Positions 27,948-37,579 of a DNA stretch of 64,000 nucleotides are shown in pieces. The position numbers and the translations under genes are program-made. The notes under the pieces are model-generated. The model was not told where the DNA came from and did no database searches. It saw only the letters and a program-made list of their open reading frames with translations. The stretch covers positions 1 through 64,000 of the forward strand of contig CALHYE010000001.1 in NCBI GenBank assembly GCA_938040735.1, given 5' to 3'. How positions within the stretch are numbered: the first letter of the stretch is position 1; the number at the start of each line of letters is the position of its first letter. The stretch comes from an uncultured Bellilinea sp. (lineage in GTDB: Bacteria; Chloroflexota; Anaerolineae; Anaerolineales; Anaerolineaceae).

Positions 27948-29735
27948 TCAGTCCACCGTCAGGGTTTTACTGAGGTTGCGCGGAAAATCTGGGTCATACC
28001 CGCGCTCTACCGACAGGTGATAAGCCAGCAATTGCAGCGGCAAAACGCTGAGCAGGGATGAAATCTCGGGACTGGCTGCCGGCAGGGTGATGAGATCGCT
28101 GGCGTTAGCGCGCAGACGGGAATCTTCCTGTCCGATGGCAATCGCCCGCCCTCCGCGGCAGGTAACCTCGTTGATTCCGCTGACGATCAAGGGCACATCT
28201 TGCGGCCCGGCGACAAAGATCACCGGATAGTTATCTGTGACGGCCGAAAGCGGCCCGTGCTTGAACTCGGTTGACAACATGCCTTCGCAGTGGGCATAAG
28301 TGATTTCTTTGAGTTTGAGCGCGCCTTCCAGCGCCATCGGGTAGGTTGCCCCGTAACCCAGACAATACATGTCGTTCCACGGATTGATTGCCGGCACTAT
28401 CGCCTGAATTTGGGATTCGGCTGCGCTCAGGGTTTGTTCCATCAGTGCGGGAATGTCTTCCAGGGGGCGGTCATCCTTACCTGCCAGACGGTAAGCCAGG
28501 TACAGGAAAGTAACCACCTGATTGGTGAAGGTCTTGGTGGCCGGTACACTGATTTCATAGCCGCAGCACAAAGGCAGCCAGCAAGCGGTCGCTTTGGTGA
28601 GGGTTGAACCGATCACATTCGCCAATCCCAGGCAGGTCATGCCCTGCGCCTGAGCGGCCTGAAGGGCATTCAGCACGTCCTTGGTCTCACCCGACTGGCT
28701 GACAAAGATGCCGACATCCTGCCGGTTGACGGCTGGTAAATATTGCGGAATAAATTGAGGGGCCAGCACCGGAATCACCGCTTTGCCGGCCAGCTGGGCA
28801 AAGTACACCGAACCTGCCAGACAGGCGTGGTAACTGGTGCCGCATCCGATGAAGTAGACCTGCCGGGCATTACGGATGGCAGCCAGCGCTTGATCCACCT
28901 CCGCACTGCCGGCGAGCCTGTGCAATACTTCACGGGCAACCTGGGGCTGTTCGTGGATTTCTTTGAGCATGAAATGTGCATAACCGCCCTTTTGGACGGC
29001 TTCCATGGTTTCGGTGACCCGTTCGGGTTCGCGTTCAATCAGCCGACCATCCGTAACCGAACGCAGTTCAACCCGGTCGGCCCACAGGGTGATGATCTCG
29101 CCGTCCTGAATCCGCAAGATTTTACGGGTGAGCGGGAGAATAGAGGGTAAATCGGAAGAAACGCAGGTAAATCCCTCGCCAATCCCAACGACCAAACCGC
29201 TTCCCTTTTTGACGGCGTACAATTTGTCGTCGTTAATCTGCCCGATGACATAGGCGTAATCGCCCTGCAAATCCTGATAGGCGCGGCGGATGGCTTCGAT
29301 GAAATCATATCCACGATCAATGTAGCGTTCAACCGCGTGCACGCAGGATTCGCCGTCGTTGTGCGAACGAACCGTCATGCCTTCTGCCATGAATTGCTGG
29401 CGTAGTTCGACGTTGTTGACCACATTGCCGTTGTGAGCTCCGACCAGGTCGCCGTCTGAATCGAGATGCGGCTGGGCATTGACCTGAGAAGGCGCGCCAA
29501 ATGTCGCCCAGCGCAACTGGGTGATGCCGCGGCTTCCGGTCATTTCGGCAAAATGATAGCGTTCGGCCACCTCATCCACTTTGCCGACATCTTTGCGTAA
29601 GTCAATCCGGCTGCCGGAGATGGTGGCTGCCCCGACCGAGTCGTAGCCGCGGTAGGTCAGGCGGCGGGCGGCTTCAATCAGAATCGAGCCAAGCGGCTGA
29701 TCTTTTTCGGTTACGATGCCAAAAATTCCACACAT
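27948..29735 (-). CDS. glmS: Glutamine--fructose-6-phosphate aminotransferase (isomerizing)
   Basis: MCGIFGIV N-terminal nucleophile Cys; two SIS domains; C-terminal NLSKTLTVD. Confidence 0.96.
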   Translation of the reverse strand: MCGIFGIVTEKDQPLGSILIEAARRLTYRGYDSVGAATISGSRIDLRKDVGKVDEVAERYHFAEMTGSRGITQLRWATFGAPSQVNAQPHLDSDGDLVGAHNGNVVNNVELRQQFMAEGMTVRSHNDGESCVHAVERYIDRGYDFIEAIRRAYQDLQGDYAYVIGQINDDKLYAVKKGSGLVVGIGEGFTCVSSDLPSILPLTRKILRIQDGEIITLWADRVELRSVTDGRLIEREPERVTETMEAVQKGGYAHFMLKEIHEQPQVAREVLHRLAGSAEVDQALAAIRNARQVYFIGCGTSYHACLAGSVYFAQLAGKAVIPVLAPQFIPQYLPAVNRQDVGIFVSQSGETKDVLNALQAAQAQGMTCLGLANVIGSTLTKATACWLPLCCGYEISVPATKTFTNQVVTFLYLAYRLAGKDDRPLEDIPALMEQTLSAAESQIQAIVPAINPWNDMYCLGYGATYPMALEGALKLKEITYAHCEGMLSTEFKHGPLSAVTDNYPVIFVAGPQDVPLIVSGINEVTCRGGRAIAIGQEDSRLRANASDLITLPAASPEISSLLSVLPLQLLAYHLSVERGYDPDFPRNLSKTLTVD

Positions 29736-29888
29736 AATCTTCCTTTGGGGTTGCAGGGTTGGGGTTTAACAACGCCAAGTTTATCACAAACAGCAGGTGA
29801 ATTTAAGGACTGGAGGACCTGCGGCGAATGAAATTCATGCTAAACTAAAACCAGAGCCGGCTTGGAAAAAATGATTTGGAGTACCCTC

Positions 29889-30659
29889 ATGCTTCTGTGT
29901 ATTGATATTGGCAATACCAACATTAAGTTTGGACTGTTTGCGGGCGATCAAATGTGCTGCCATTGGCGGATTGCTACCGACCGTAATCGCCTGGCAGATG
30001 AATATGCGGTATTGCTCCTCAACCTGTTATCCAACTCGGGGCTGAGCGTTGCGGACGTGGACGGGGTTGCGGTCTCCTCGGTCGTGCCGGCGCTTACGCA
30101 GGTATTCGAGGAAATTGCCCGGCGCTACCTGCATCAAGAAGCGCTGATGATCGCCGATGGCGTTGATCTGGGCATGCGGATTAACACCGAGTATCCCAAA
30201 GAGGTTGGGACGGACTTAATTGTCAATGCGCTGGCGGCCCGCCACCTGTACGGCACGCCGGTTATCGTGGTGGGCTTTGGGACAGCCACCACTTTTTCGG
30301 CGGTTTCAGCCGAGGGCAATTTTGAGGGGGTGGCGATTGCGCCGGGCATCTTAACCAGCAGCGATTCGCTCTTTCGGGCTACCGCCACCTTGCCGCAAGT
30401 AGCCCTGGCTCACCCTGTGGCGGCAATTGGAAAAAATACGCTTCAATCCATGCGCGCCGGGATTGTGTTTGGTTTTGCCGAACTGGTTGACGGCATGGTG
30501 CGGCGCATCCGCCGGGAACTGGGCGGGCAGGCACGGGTGGCGGCTACCGGAGGGCTGGCGGAATTAATTGCCCCCGAAAGCCAGTCCATTGAGATGGTTG
30601 AACCCAACCTCGCCTTAATCGGATTGCGTTTGCTCTACGAGCGTAACCGGCTCGGTTGA
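29889..30659 (+). CDS. coaX: Type III pantothenate kinase
   Basis: MLLCIDIGNTNIKFGLF, VSSVVPALT, GTDLIVNALAA, VVGFGTATTFSAV. Confidence 0.95.
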   Translation: MLLCIDIGNTNIKFGLFAGDQMCCHWRIATDRNRLADEYAVLLLNLLSNSGLSVADVDGVAVSSVVPALTQVFEEIARRYLHQEALMIADGVDLGMRINTEYPKEVGTDLIVNALAARHLYGTPVIVVGFGTATTFSAVSAEGNFEGVAIAPGILTSSDSLFRATATLPQVALAHPVAAIGKNTLQSMRAGIVFGFAELVDGMVRRIRRELGGQARVAATGGLAELIAPESQSIEMVEPNLALIGLRLLYERNRLG

Positions 30660-31727
30660 GCCAAACAAATTGCGCCGTAAAATATCCGCAATGGTCAAGT
30701 TGTGCCGCTCAGTCAGTTGCTGATTGATCATCTCGATCTGTTTGCGGGGTGAATAAAAGACCTCGCTCCACCCATAACCGGCGCAGGCCGTGTCGGCAAT
30801 CCAGTTACCGGCTTTGTCCTGGCCCCACCACCGGCGGTAGGCTTGTTCCAATTCGGGATGGATGTGGAGTTCAGGAATATCAAAGTGGGCTGAGTAGTAG
30901 TAGTCTGGCGGCAGAGCGTTGAGCAGGGTTTCAAAACTGTGCACGCGGATACGAATGTTTTCACTGCCGTCACATTCGGTGATGCGGCACAGGCCGCGCA
31001 GCGTGGCAAAGGGCGCAATCACCTCCACCCTTTGAATCCGCGGGAAACGCTCTTTGATTTTGTTGATCACTTCACGCATCACTAAACCGCTGGCAATGCT
31101 GTCGGCAACAAATGCAACGGTGATGTTTTCGTGCTGAATTTTGTTTAAGTCCTTGTCTTTAAACAGCGTCATTTCGACTTTGCGGCTGAAAACCGGCACA
31201 CTGCTGTCAAAGACATGATGAGCATCCAGAATCACTTCGTCACAGAGATAACCGGAGTTGGCGTAAATGGCTTCGGTGACTTGATACTTCAATCCCTCGC
31301 GGGCAATCGGAAAGACGGCGATCTGGGTTTGCTGCTGGCTGGAAAACAGGCTCTGAAAGACGGGTGAAGCCAGCATGGCTTGAATTGCCTGACTGATGAG
31401 AAAAGACCGCTGTGAACCCATGATCAACTGACCGGGCAGGGTCAGGGTTTGGATGGATTGTATTTCTTCTGGCTTGAGACCGGTTAAGGTCAACAAATGA
31501 GGATTGGGTTGGGCGGTGTGGGTGTAGATGAATTGGGCAGTGGCCAGGTTGTGATACAGGACCAGATCAATCGAGGTTTTATTGTCCAGAATCATCCGGC
31601 CGGGACGGTAAAAGCCGCTTCCCTGAGTACCGATGGGGTAGGGAAGCGGCTCTGTCAGGATCACCTGACCTGTGGAACGACCGGGGTCATCCTCCGAAAA
31701 GTCAAATGGCAAGATAAATTCACTCAT
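30615..31727 (-). CDS. Phosphoribosyltransferase-fold protein of unknown specificity
   Basis: VAVFPIAREGLKYQVTEAIY-like and VAFVADSIASGLVMREVINKI resemble UPRT hood and PRPP-loop motifs; SD GGAGGCGC before ATG. Confidence 0.55.
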   Translation of the reverse strand: MSEFILPFDFSEDDPGRSTGQVILTEPLPYPIGTQGSGFYRPGRMILDNKTSIDLVLYHNLATAQFIYTHTAQPNPHLLTLTGLKPEEIQSIQTLTLPGQLIMGSQRSFLISQAIQAMLASPVFQSLFSSQQQTQIAVFPIAREGLKYQVTEAIYANSGYLCDEVILDAHHVFDSSVPVFSRKVEMTLFKDKDLNKIQHENITVAFVADSIASGLVMREVINKIKERFPRIQRVEVIAPFATLRGLCRITECDGSENIRIRVHSFETLLNALPPDYYYSAHFDIPELHIHPELEQAYRRWWGQDKAGNWIADTACAGYGWSEVFYSPRKQIEMINQQLTERHNLTIADILRRNLFGSTEPVTLVEQTQSD

Positions 31728-31893
31728 AAAGCGCCTCCAAATAACCATGCCTGAAAACCCGGCAGGATTGATTTACAAAAAAGCAGGCGTGGGGCATTCG
31801 CTGTTTCGCGATTCCACGACCTGCCCGAATAATTCTATCGCATTTGTGAAAAAAAGTTAAGCCAAAACCCTGCATCTAAAATTTTTTAAGAGG

Positions 31894-31926
31894 AAAACCC
31901 CCTGATTTTTCTATGCAGGGGGTTTT
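31894..31926 (-). terminator. Intrinsic terminator AAAACCCCCTG/CAGGGGGTTTT
   Basis: 11-bp stem, bidirectional with A/T flanks, just past the stop of the 31948..32415 gene. Confidence 0.8.
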
Positions 31927-31947
31927 GTGAAGATTTGGTTCAATGGT

Positions 31948-32415
31948 TCAAGCGTCGAACTTGCCGATTTCTTCACCATTGACCAGCACGGTGTAACTTC
32001 CGCTGGGGAATGATCCCAGACGATAGGTCACTTCAAAGGCTTCCAGGATTTGAATACAAACCGTCTCAGGGTCAGCCACAGAATAGACTTCCACAAGAAT
32101 GCGGTTATTTTCGTCAGGCTGATTGGCTACAATCCGAAGCTGGTGGCAAGGGGTTGGCAGGTTGCCCTGTAAAACCAGATTAATTTGAACCGGGTAACTT
32201 TCCAAAATCAACAGGTCGGTTGAGTCAATGAACACTTCGCCGCGCTGTAAGGCTGCATCGCTTTCCAGCGGCTGGTAGGGGTTGACTTGCGCGGGTGTTT
32301 CAGCAGCGCCTTCGGTTGGATTGGTCACCGGCGCGTTGGGGTCTGCCTCAACCGGGGTGGCACACGCGCTGAGAATGAACATCATTCCAACGCTTAGCAA
32401 GAGTAATCTGAACAT
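31948..32415 (-). CDS. Putative lipoprotein
   Basis: MFRLLLLSVGMMFILSACATP lipobox; SD AGGAGG upstream. Confidence 0.7.
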   Translation of the reverse strand: MFRLLLLSVGMMFILSACATPVEADPNAPVTNPTEGAAETPAQVNPYQPLESDAALQRGEVFIDSTDLLILESYPVQINLVLQGNLPTPCHQLRIVANQPDENNRILVEVYSVADPETVCIQILEAFEVTYRLGSFPSGSYTVLVNGEEIGKFDA

Positions 32416-32527
32416 CGTAACCTCCTTTTTTATCATTGAATATAGGACGCTGGCGTCATCCATTTTGTTCCCACTTGGCGATAGATGATATAATTTATCA
32501 AAATAATTTATATAATCCTCAAACGCA

Positions 32528-32959
32528 ATGAGTCTGAAATCAACCATTCAATTTACGGTGGAAATACCGGTCTACCCGGAAAGGGTTTACCGCGCCTGGC
32601 TTGATAGTTATGAACATAGCCGTTTCAGTGGTCAACCGGCGGCAATCCAACCCGAAACGGGAGGAACCTTTATTGTCATGAACGGAACGGTGAAAAGCCG
32701 CCTCATCCGTCTTGTACCGCACTCTTTAATAGAACAAACCTGGCAGATTGAAGGTTTACCGCTGGAAGAGGATTCACGAATCTCACTGATGCTTCAACCT
32801 ACCTGTACCGGTTGTGAAGTTCGCCTTCTTCATCAAGGTGTGCCTTTGGAATGGGGTAAAAGCCTGCTCCAGTGGTGGGAGGAGCAATATTTCCGTCCGC
32901 TGAGAACTTATTTTGAGGCAATTGTGGGGGATTATGTGGCCGATATGGGTGACGGATAA
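32528..32959 (+). CDS. SRPBCC/AHSA1-like domain protein
   Basis: VEIPVYPERVYRAWLDSYEHSRFSG...GGTFIVMNGTVKSRLIRLVPHSLIEQTW. Confidence 0.8.
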   Translation: MSLKSTIQFTVEIPVYPERVYRAWLDSYEHSRFSGQPAAIQPETGGTFIVMNGTVKSRLIRLVPHSLIEQTWQIEGLPLEEDSRISLMLQPTCTGCEVRLLHQGVPLEWGKSLLQWWEEQYFRPLRTYFEAIVGDYVADMGDG

Positions 32960-33101
32960 GCCCGCGGCTTGGCTGAAAAATAGGAATTGCGGCTGACCTG
33001 TTTCCTATTTTCGGTCATATTTTGCCAGAGAGTATTTTGCTGGATAGAAGGTGATGATATTATAAAAATTGCTCAAATTTTTTACGGGGAGGGTGTTTTC
33101 C

Positions 33102-33968
33102 ATGCAAATTGTAACCGATCGGGGGTGTGATCTTTCCACTCAACAACTTCAGGAATTACCGCCTATCCACTCCATTCCAATGAAGTTAACTCTTGACGGG
33201 AAAACCTATTCCAGTGGAGAAGATCTCACTTCGGAGGAATTTTACCGCTTGCTGGACGAAACAGGCGCGTATCCGACCACTTCTCAGCCGGGCACAGGGG
33301 ATTTTGTGGAATTGTACCGCCGTTTGGCTCAGGATGATCCTCAAATCCTTTCCATCCACATATCTTCTGGCCTGAGCGGGACGTTGAACTCGGCACGGGT
33401 GGCAGCCGAAATGGTGCCGGAGGCTCAGATTACGATTTGGGATACGATGACCCTTTCTGCTCCAGAAGGCTGGCAGGTCGAGGCAGCGGGTCGAGCGCTT
33501 AAGGCGGGTTGGGATTTGAACAGCACGCTTGAACTGATGGAAAAAGTGCGCAGGATGACAACCGGCTTTTTTACGTTGGACACGTTGAAATACTTAATTC
33601 ATGGCGGGCGGATCAGTCACCTGAAGGGGTTGTTGGCATCGCTGTTGAACATCCGGCCGGTCATCTCGGTATCAAAGGAGGATGGGCGCTATGTGACTAT
33701 GGCGCAGGAGCGCACTTTCCGCCGAGCCATTCAGCGCATGGCTCAGGAAGTCATTAAGATGTATCCTCAGTCAAAAAAACTGCGCTTGCAGTTAATTCAT
33801 GCACATAACCCGACGGGGATCGAAATGCTGCGCGAGGCGATGGAAAATCTGGTGCAATGTGAGTGGCTGCCGCCGGTTACCGTAGGCCCGATCCTTGGCG
33901 CGCATACGGGCAGCACCCTGGTAGGCATTTGCGCTGCACCGGCTGAACTGGCCGATTTACTTCCATAA
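33102..33968 (+). CDS. DegV family fatty-acid-binding protein
   Basis: MQIVTDRGCDLS, TSQPGTGDFVELYRRL, ILSIHISSGLSGTLNSARVAAEM, GRISHLKGLLASLLNIRPVIS. Confidence 0.93.
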   Translation: MQIVTDRGCDLSTQQLQELPPIHSIPMKLTLDGKTYSSGEDLTSEEFYRLLDETGAYPTTSQPGTGDFVELYRRLAQDDPQILSIHISSGLSGTLNSARVAAEMVPEAQITIWDTMTLSAPEGWQVEAAGRALKAGWDLNSTLELMEKVRRMTTGFFTLDTLKYLIHGGRISHLKGLLASLLNIRPVISVSKEDGRYVTMAQERTFRRAIQRMAQEVIKMYPQSKKLRLQLIHAHNPTGIEMLREAMENLVQCEWLPPVTVGPILGAHTGSTLVGICAAPAELADLLP

Positions 33969-34137
33969 GAACAAATTAATCCGCTTTTCATACGGTGGAC
34001 TTCGTCTTTTCCTCGGCTGGCGAAAATCAATTGCCAGCCGATTCGCATTTTCTAATAGATTTATAAATTTTTTGGATAAAAACCGGATTCACGAATAACT
34101 ACTTTGTTGATAAACTTATGAAAAGAATGGAGCTGCG

Positions 34138-34914
34138 ATGAATATCGTTGTTTGTCTCAAAATTTCGCCGGATCCAGAAGATTTGGAAATTGGCAACGAT
34201 GGTTCGGTGAGCGCTGCTCACGCCGAATGGAAAATCGGTGGTTTTGATTTACCGGCATTAGAAGCCGGCGTGCGGCTGGCTGAAATGCACGGCGGCAGGG
34301 TGATTGCCCTCTCTATTGGCCCGCCCCCTATCAATCAATCCAAGGTTAGAAAGGATATTCTCTCGCGCGGTGCGGAGGAATTGGTGCTGGTAGTGGATGA
34401 AGCCCTGCAGGATGTTTCTACTGCTGAAACCGCGCGGGTGCTGGCAGCCGCAATCGGCAAGATAGAAGATGTGCAACTCGTTCTTTTTGGCGAGGGATCG
34501 GCTGACCTGTACTTTCAGCAGACCGGTGTGCAGGTGGGCGAGCGGCTGGGGTGGGTCAGTTTAAATGCCGTTCGGGATGTGCAATGGGTTGAGGAAGGGA
34601 ATCTGCTGGTTCAGCGAGTTCTTGAACAGGAGATTCAAGTGTTTGAAGTCCCGTTGCCGGCGGCTCTCTCGGTCACCTCGGATATCTGTGAACCGCGCCT
34701 GGCCTCCATGCGTGAGATTTTACGGGCTTCCAAAAAGCCGGTTGTAGAATGGTCGCTGGCTGATGTGGGCGTTGAAAACTTATCGGCTTCGGTTGAAATT
34801 CTGGCGGTACAGGCGCCCCCGCGCGCTGCCCGGAAGGGGCTGATCCTGAACGGTTCGGTTGAGGAAGCGGTTGGGTCGCTGGTGATCGCCCTGAAAAAAG
34901 AAGGCATGCTTTAA
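34138..34914 (+). CDS. Electron transfer flavoprotein beta subunit (FixA-like)
   Basis: MNIVVCLKISPDPEDL...DLPALEAGVRLAEMHGGRVIALSIGP; operon with FixB/C/X-like genes. Confidence 0.88.
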   Translation: MNIVVCLKISPDPEDLEIGNDGSVSAAHAEWKIGGFDLPALEAGVRLAEMHGGRVIALSIGPPPINQSKVRKDILSRGAEELVLVVDEALQDVSTAETARVLAAAIGKIEDVQLVLFGEGSADLYFQQTGVQVGERLGWVSLNAVRDVQWVEEGNLLVQRVLEQEIQVFEVPLPAALSVTSDICEPRLASMREILRASKKPVVEWSLADVGVENLSASVEILAVQAPPRAARKGLILNGSVEEAVGSLVIALKKEGML

Positions 34915-34925
34915 GGAGGCGGCCA

Positions 34926-35891
34926 ATGAGCAGTCAGCAACGGATTTTCCTGATTAGCGAAGATATAAGCCTGATTGGAGAACTGGCCAGCGCAGCGCGT
35001 CGGTTGAACGGGGATGATTATTCGAGCATTGCGGCCGTCGTGGTGGGGAATCAAACGGATGTCCATCAGGTTGGCTCGTATGGAGTTGATTCGATTTACT
35101 GGGTAGACCAGATACCCGACGGCTATCTTTTTGAGGATGTTTTTTTGACCTTGTTGGAATTGGTTCAACAGCACAAACCATCGTCCATATGGATCGGAGC
35201 AACCACCAGCGGACGGTTAATTTGCGGCCGGCTGGCTGCTCGTTTGGATATCAGCGCAATCACCGATGTTCGATCTTTTGAGCAGCACGAGAATAAGGTG
35301 GTGATGCGTCATATGATTTTTGCCGGAGGCGCCGAACGGCTTGAACGTCCATTGCGCTTGCCGGCGCTGATCACCGTTGCCAAGGGGCAATTTGCGGCTG
35401 AGGTTGTTCAACATGCGAACCCCCCAAAGGTAATTACCCTTCCCTTCCTCATTCCAGAAAAAAGGGCTGTTCTACTTGAAAGAAAAGACCTTCCGCCGGT
35501 TTCGGTGAATCTGGCTGACGCTAAACGGGTCATTTGCCTTGGTCGTGGAATTGCCCGCCAGGAGCATCTGGCATTGGCGGAGAACCTGGCCGATGAATTG
35601 GGGGCAGAAATTGCCTGCACCCGCCCTCTCTCGGAAGGATTGGGGTGGTTGCCGCGCGAACGGTATATTGGCATTTCTGGCGCTTACATCAAGTCTGATT
35701 TGTACATTGGTTTGGGTGTTTCCGGTCAGGTTCAACATACGGTGGGTATCACCGATGCCAAAGTGATTGTGGCGGTCAATCGCGACCCGGATGCGCCTAT
35801 TTTCAAGCAGGCGGATTATGGTATTGCGGCCGATTTATATGAAGTGTTGCCGGCCCTGATTCAGGCAATCCGCTCTACGAAAGGCGCTTGA
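34926..35891 (+). CDS. Electron transfer flavoprotein alpha subunit (FixB-like)
   Basis: VICLGRGIARQEHLALAENLADELGAEIACTRPLSEGLGWLPRERYIGISGAYIKSDLYIGLGVSGQVQHTVGI. Confidence 0.92.
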   Translation: MSSQQRIFLISEDISLIGELASAARRLNGDDYSSIAAVVVGNQTDVHQVGSYGVDSIYWVDQIPDGYLFEDVFLTLLELVQQHKPSSIWIGATTSGRLICGRLAARLDISAITDVRSFEQHENKVVMRHMIFAGGAERLERPLRLPALITVAKGQFAAEVVQHANPPKVITLPFLIPEKRAVLLERKDLPPVSVNLADAKRVICLGRGIARQEHLALAENLADELGAEIACTRPLSEGLGWLPRERYIGISGAYIKSDLYIGLGVSGQVQHTVGITDAKVIVAVNRDPDAPIFKQADYGIAADLYEVLPALIQAIRSTKGA

Positions 35892-37186
35892 TGAACGCCG
35901 ACAAACTGGATGTGATTGTGGTAGGGGCAGGGGTGGCGGGCTGCACGGCTGCGCTCTTGTTGGCCAAACAGGGGCTGGAGGTGGCCCTGATTGAGCGCGG
36001 CCCGTACCCGGGCAGTAAAAATCTTTCCGGGGGGGTGTTGTACGGGCAAGTTCTTCACCAGATCATCCCCAGTTTTTGGGAAGATGCGCCGGTTGAGCGG
36101 TTTATCACCCATAATGTTGTCACGTTTCTCACCGAGACGGACTCTGTCAGTCTGGATTACAAAACCCGCTCATTCAGTCAAACGCCTTACAACGCTATGA
36201 GTGTGTTGCGCTCTAAATTTGACCGCTGGTTAGGGGATCAAGCCGAAGCGGCCGGGGCAATCCTCATACCGGGTATCAAAGTGGAACGAGTTTTACGGGA
36301 AGGGAATCGGATTATTGGGATTGCGGCCGGTCAGGAAGAAATGGTTGCGGATGTGATCATCGCTGCCGATGGCGCAAACTCTTTTCTGGCACAGGAAGCA
36401 GGTTTACAACAAAAAATTGCTGAAGCGCATGTTGCGGTTGGCATAAAAGAAGTCATTGCCCTGCCCCAAGAGGTTGTTGAAAACCGCTTTCGATTAGAAG
36501 GAAATGAGGGCAGCGCCTATACCATTGTGGGTTCTGCCACCCAAGGAATCGCCGGCGGCGGCTTTCTTTATACCAACCGGGAGAGCCTTTCCATCGGGCT
36601 GGTCATTCAACTGGCGGATTTAGTGCAACGCCAGAAAAAAGTCGGCGAAATATTTGACCAATTTTTGAATCATCCGTGGGTCGCCTCCCTGATAAAAGGG
36701 GGCAAAGTGGTGGAATATGGGGCGCACTTGGTGCCGGAGGCCGGGTTGGAGATGATGCCGCGCTTATTTACGGATGGGATGGTGGTGATTGGCGATGCTG
36801 CCGGCCTGACGATTAACAACGGATTTTGGGTGCGCGGCATGGATCTGGCAATCGGCTCGGCAATTGCGGCAGCCGAAACGGTGGTGAAAGCCCATCAGAA
36901 CAAAGATTTCAGCGCAGATAGTCTGGCGCTTTATCACCAGAAACTGGAAGAAAGTTTTGTGATGGCGGATTTGAAGACTTTTTTCCGTGCGCCGCATTTT
37001 ATGCAAAACGATCGGTTGTATACCGTCTATCCGCAAGTGATGAGTGATCTATTCCGCCAGATTTACCAACAGGATGCGCGTCCTCATCAACCGTTAAGCC
37101 GCATTGCCCGTGAGGCAGTTCGGCGTAACAAGGTTCGTTTACTGGATTTGTTCAAAGACCTTTGGGATGGAGGCCGATCTTTATGA
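35891..37186 (+). CDS. FAD-dependent ETF:quinone-type oxidoreductase (FixC-like)
   Basis: VIVVGAGVAGCTAALLLAKQGLEVALIERGPYPGSKNLSGGVLYG. Confidence 0.93.
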   Translation: MNADKLDVIVVGAGVAGCTAALLLAKQGLEVALIERGPYPGSKNLSGGVLYGQVLHQIIPSFWEDAPVERFITHNVVTFLTETDSVSLDYKTRSFSQTPYNAMSVLRSKFDRWLGDQAEAAGAILIPGIKVERVLREGNRIIGIAAGQEEMVADVIIAADGANSFLAQEAGLQQKIAEAHVAVGIKEVIALPQEVVENRFRLEGNEGSAYTIVGSATQGIAGGGFLYTNRESLSIGLVIQLADLVQRQKKVGEIFDQFLNHPWVASLIKGGKVVEYGAHLVPEAGLEMMPRLFTDGMVVIGDAAGLTINNGFWVRGMDLAIGSAIAAAETVVKAHQNKDFSADSLALYHQKLEESFVMADLKTFFRAPHFMQNDRLYTVYPQVMSDLFRQIYQQDARPHQPLSRIAREAVRRNKVRLLDLFKDLWDGGRSL

Positions 37187-37467
37187 ATCGCTTATCGGTT
37201 AACGAAAGACTTGCCCTGAACAAGTATGAACTGGATGATGGACATCCGCATATCGTTGTGAACAACGAGGTATGCGAAGCGGAGTGCAAGATTCGGGCGT
37301 GTCTGTTTGTGTGCCCTGCCGATGTTTACAGCGAGCAGAACGGCAAAATTGTTGCGGATTGGGCCGGCTGTTTGGAGTGCGGCACCTGTACGGTTGCCTG
37401 CCCGCCCCAAGCGCTGCATTGGGAATTTCCACGCGGGGGTTTTGGCATTCTCTATCGTTACGGGTAA
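37183..37467 (+). CDS. Ferredoxin-like protein (FixX-like)
   Basis: CKIRACLFVCPADVY, CLECGTCTVACPPQALHWEFPRGGFGILYRYG. Confidence 0.93.
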   Translation: MNRLSVNERLALNKYELDDGHPHIVVNNEVCEAECKIRACLFVCPADVYSEQNGKIVADWAGCLECGTCTVACPPQALHWEFPRGGFGILYRYG

Positions 37468-37579
37468 GGGCTGATCTTCACTTAAGTTTGGGGAATTCAG
37501 GAAAAAATTGTCTTGCCTTTTCTGGTAAACTGGTGGCGGAAATCTAACCGGTAACAAACACCAGAAATGAGGAGGAAGT

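Noticed and set aside
29736-29888. glmS ribozyme upstream of glmS
   Set aside because: The ~125-bp intergenic region shows no recognisable glmS ribozyme core
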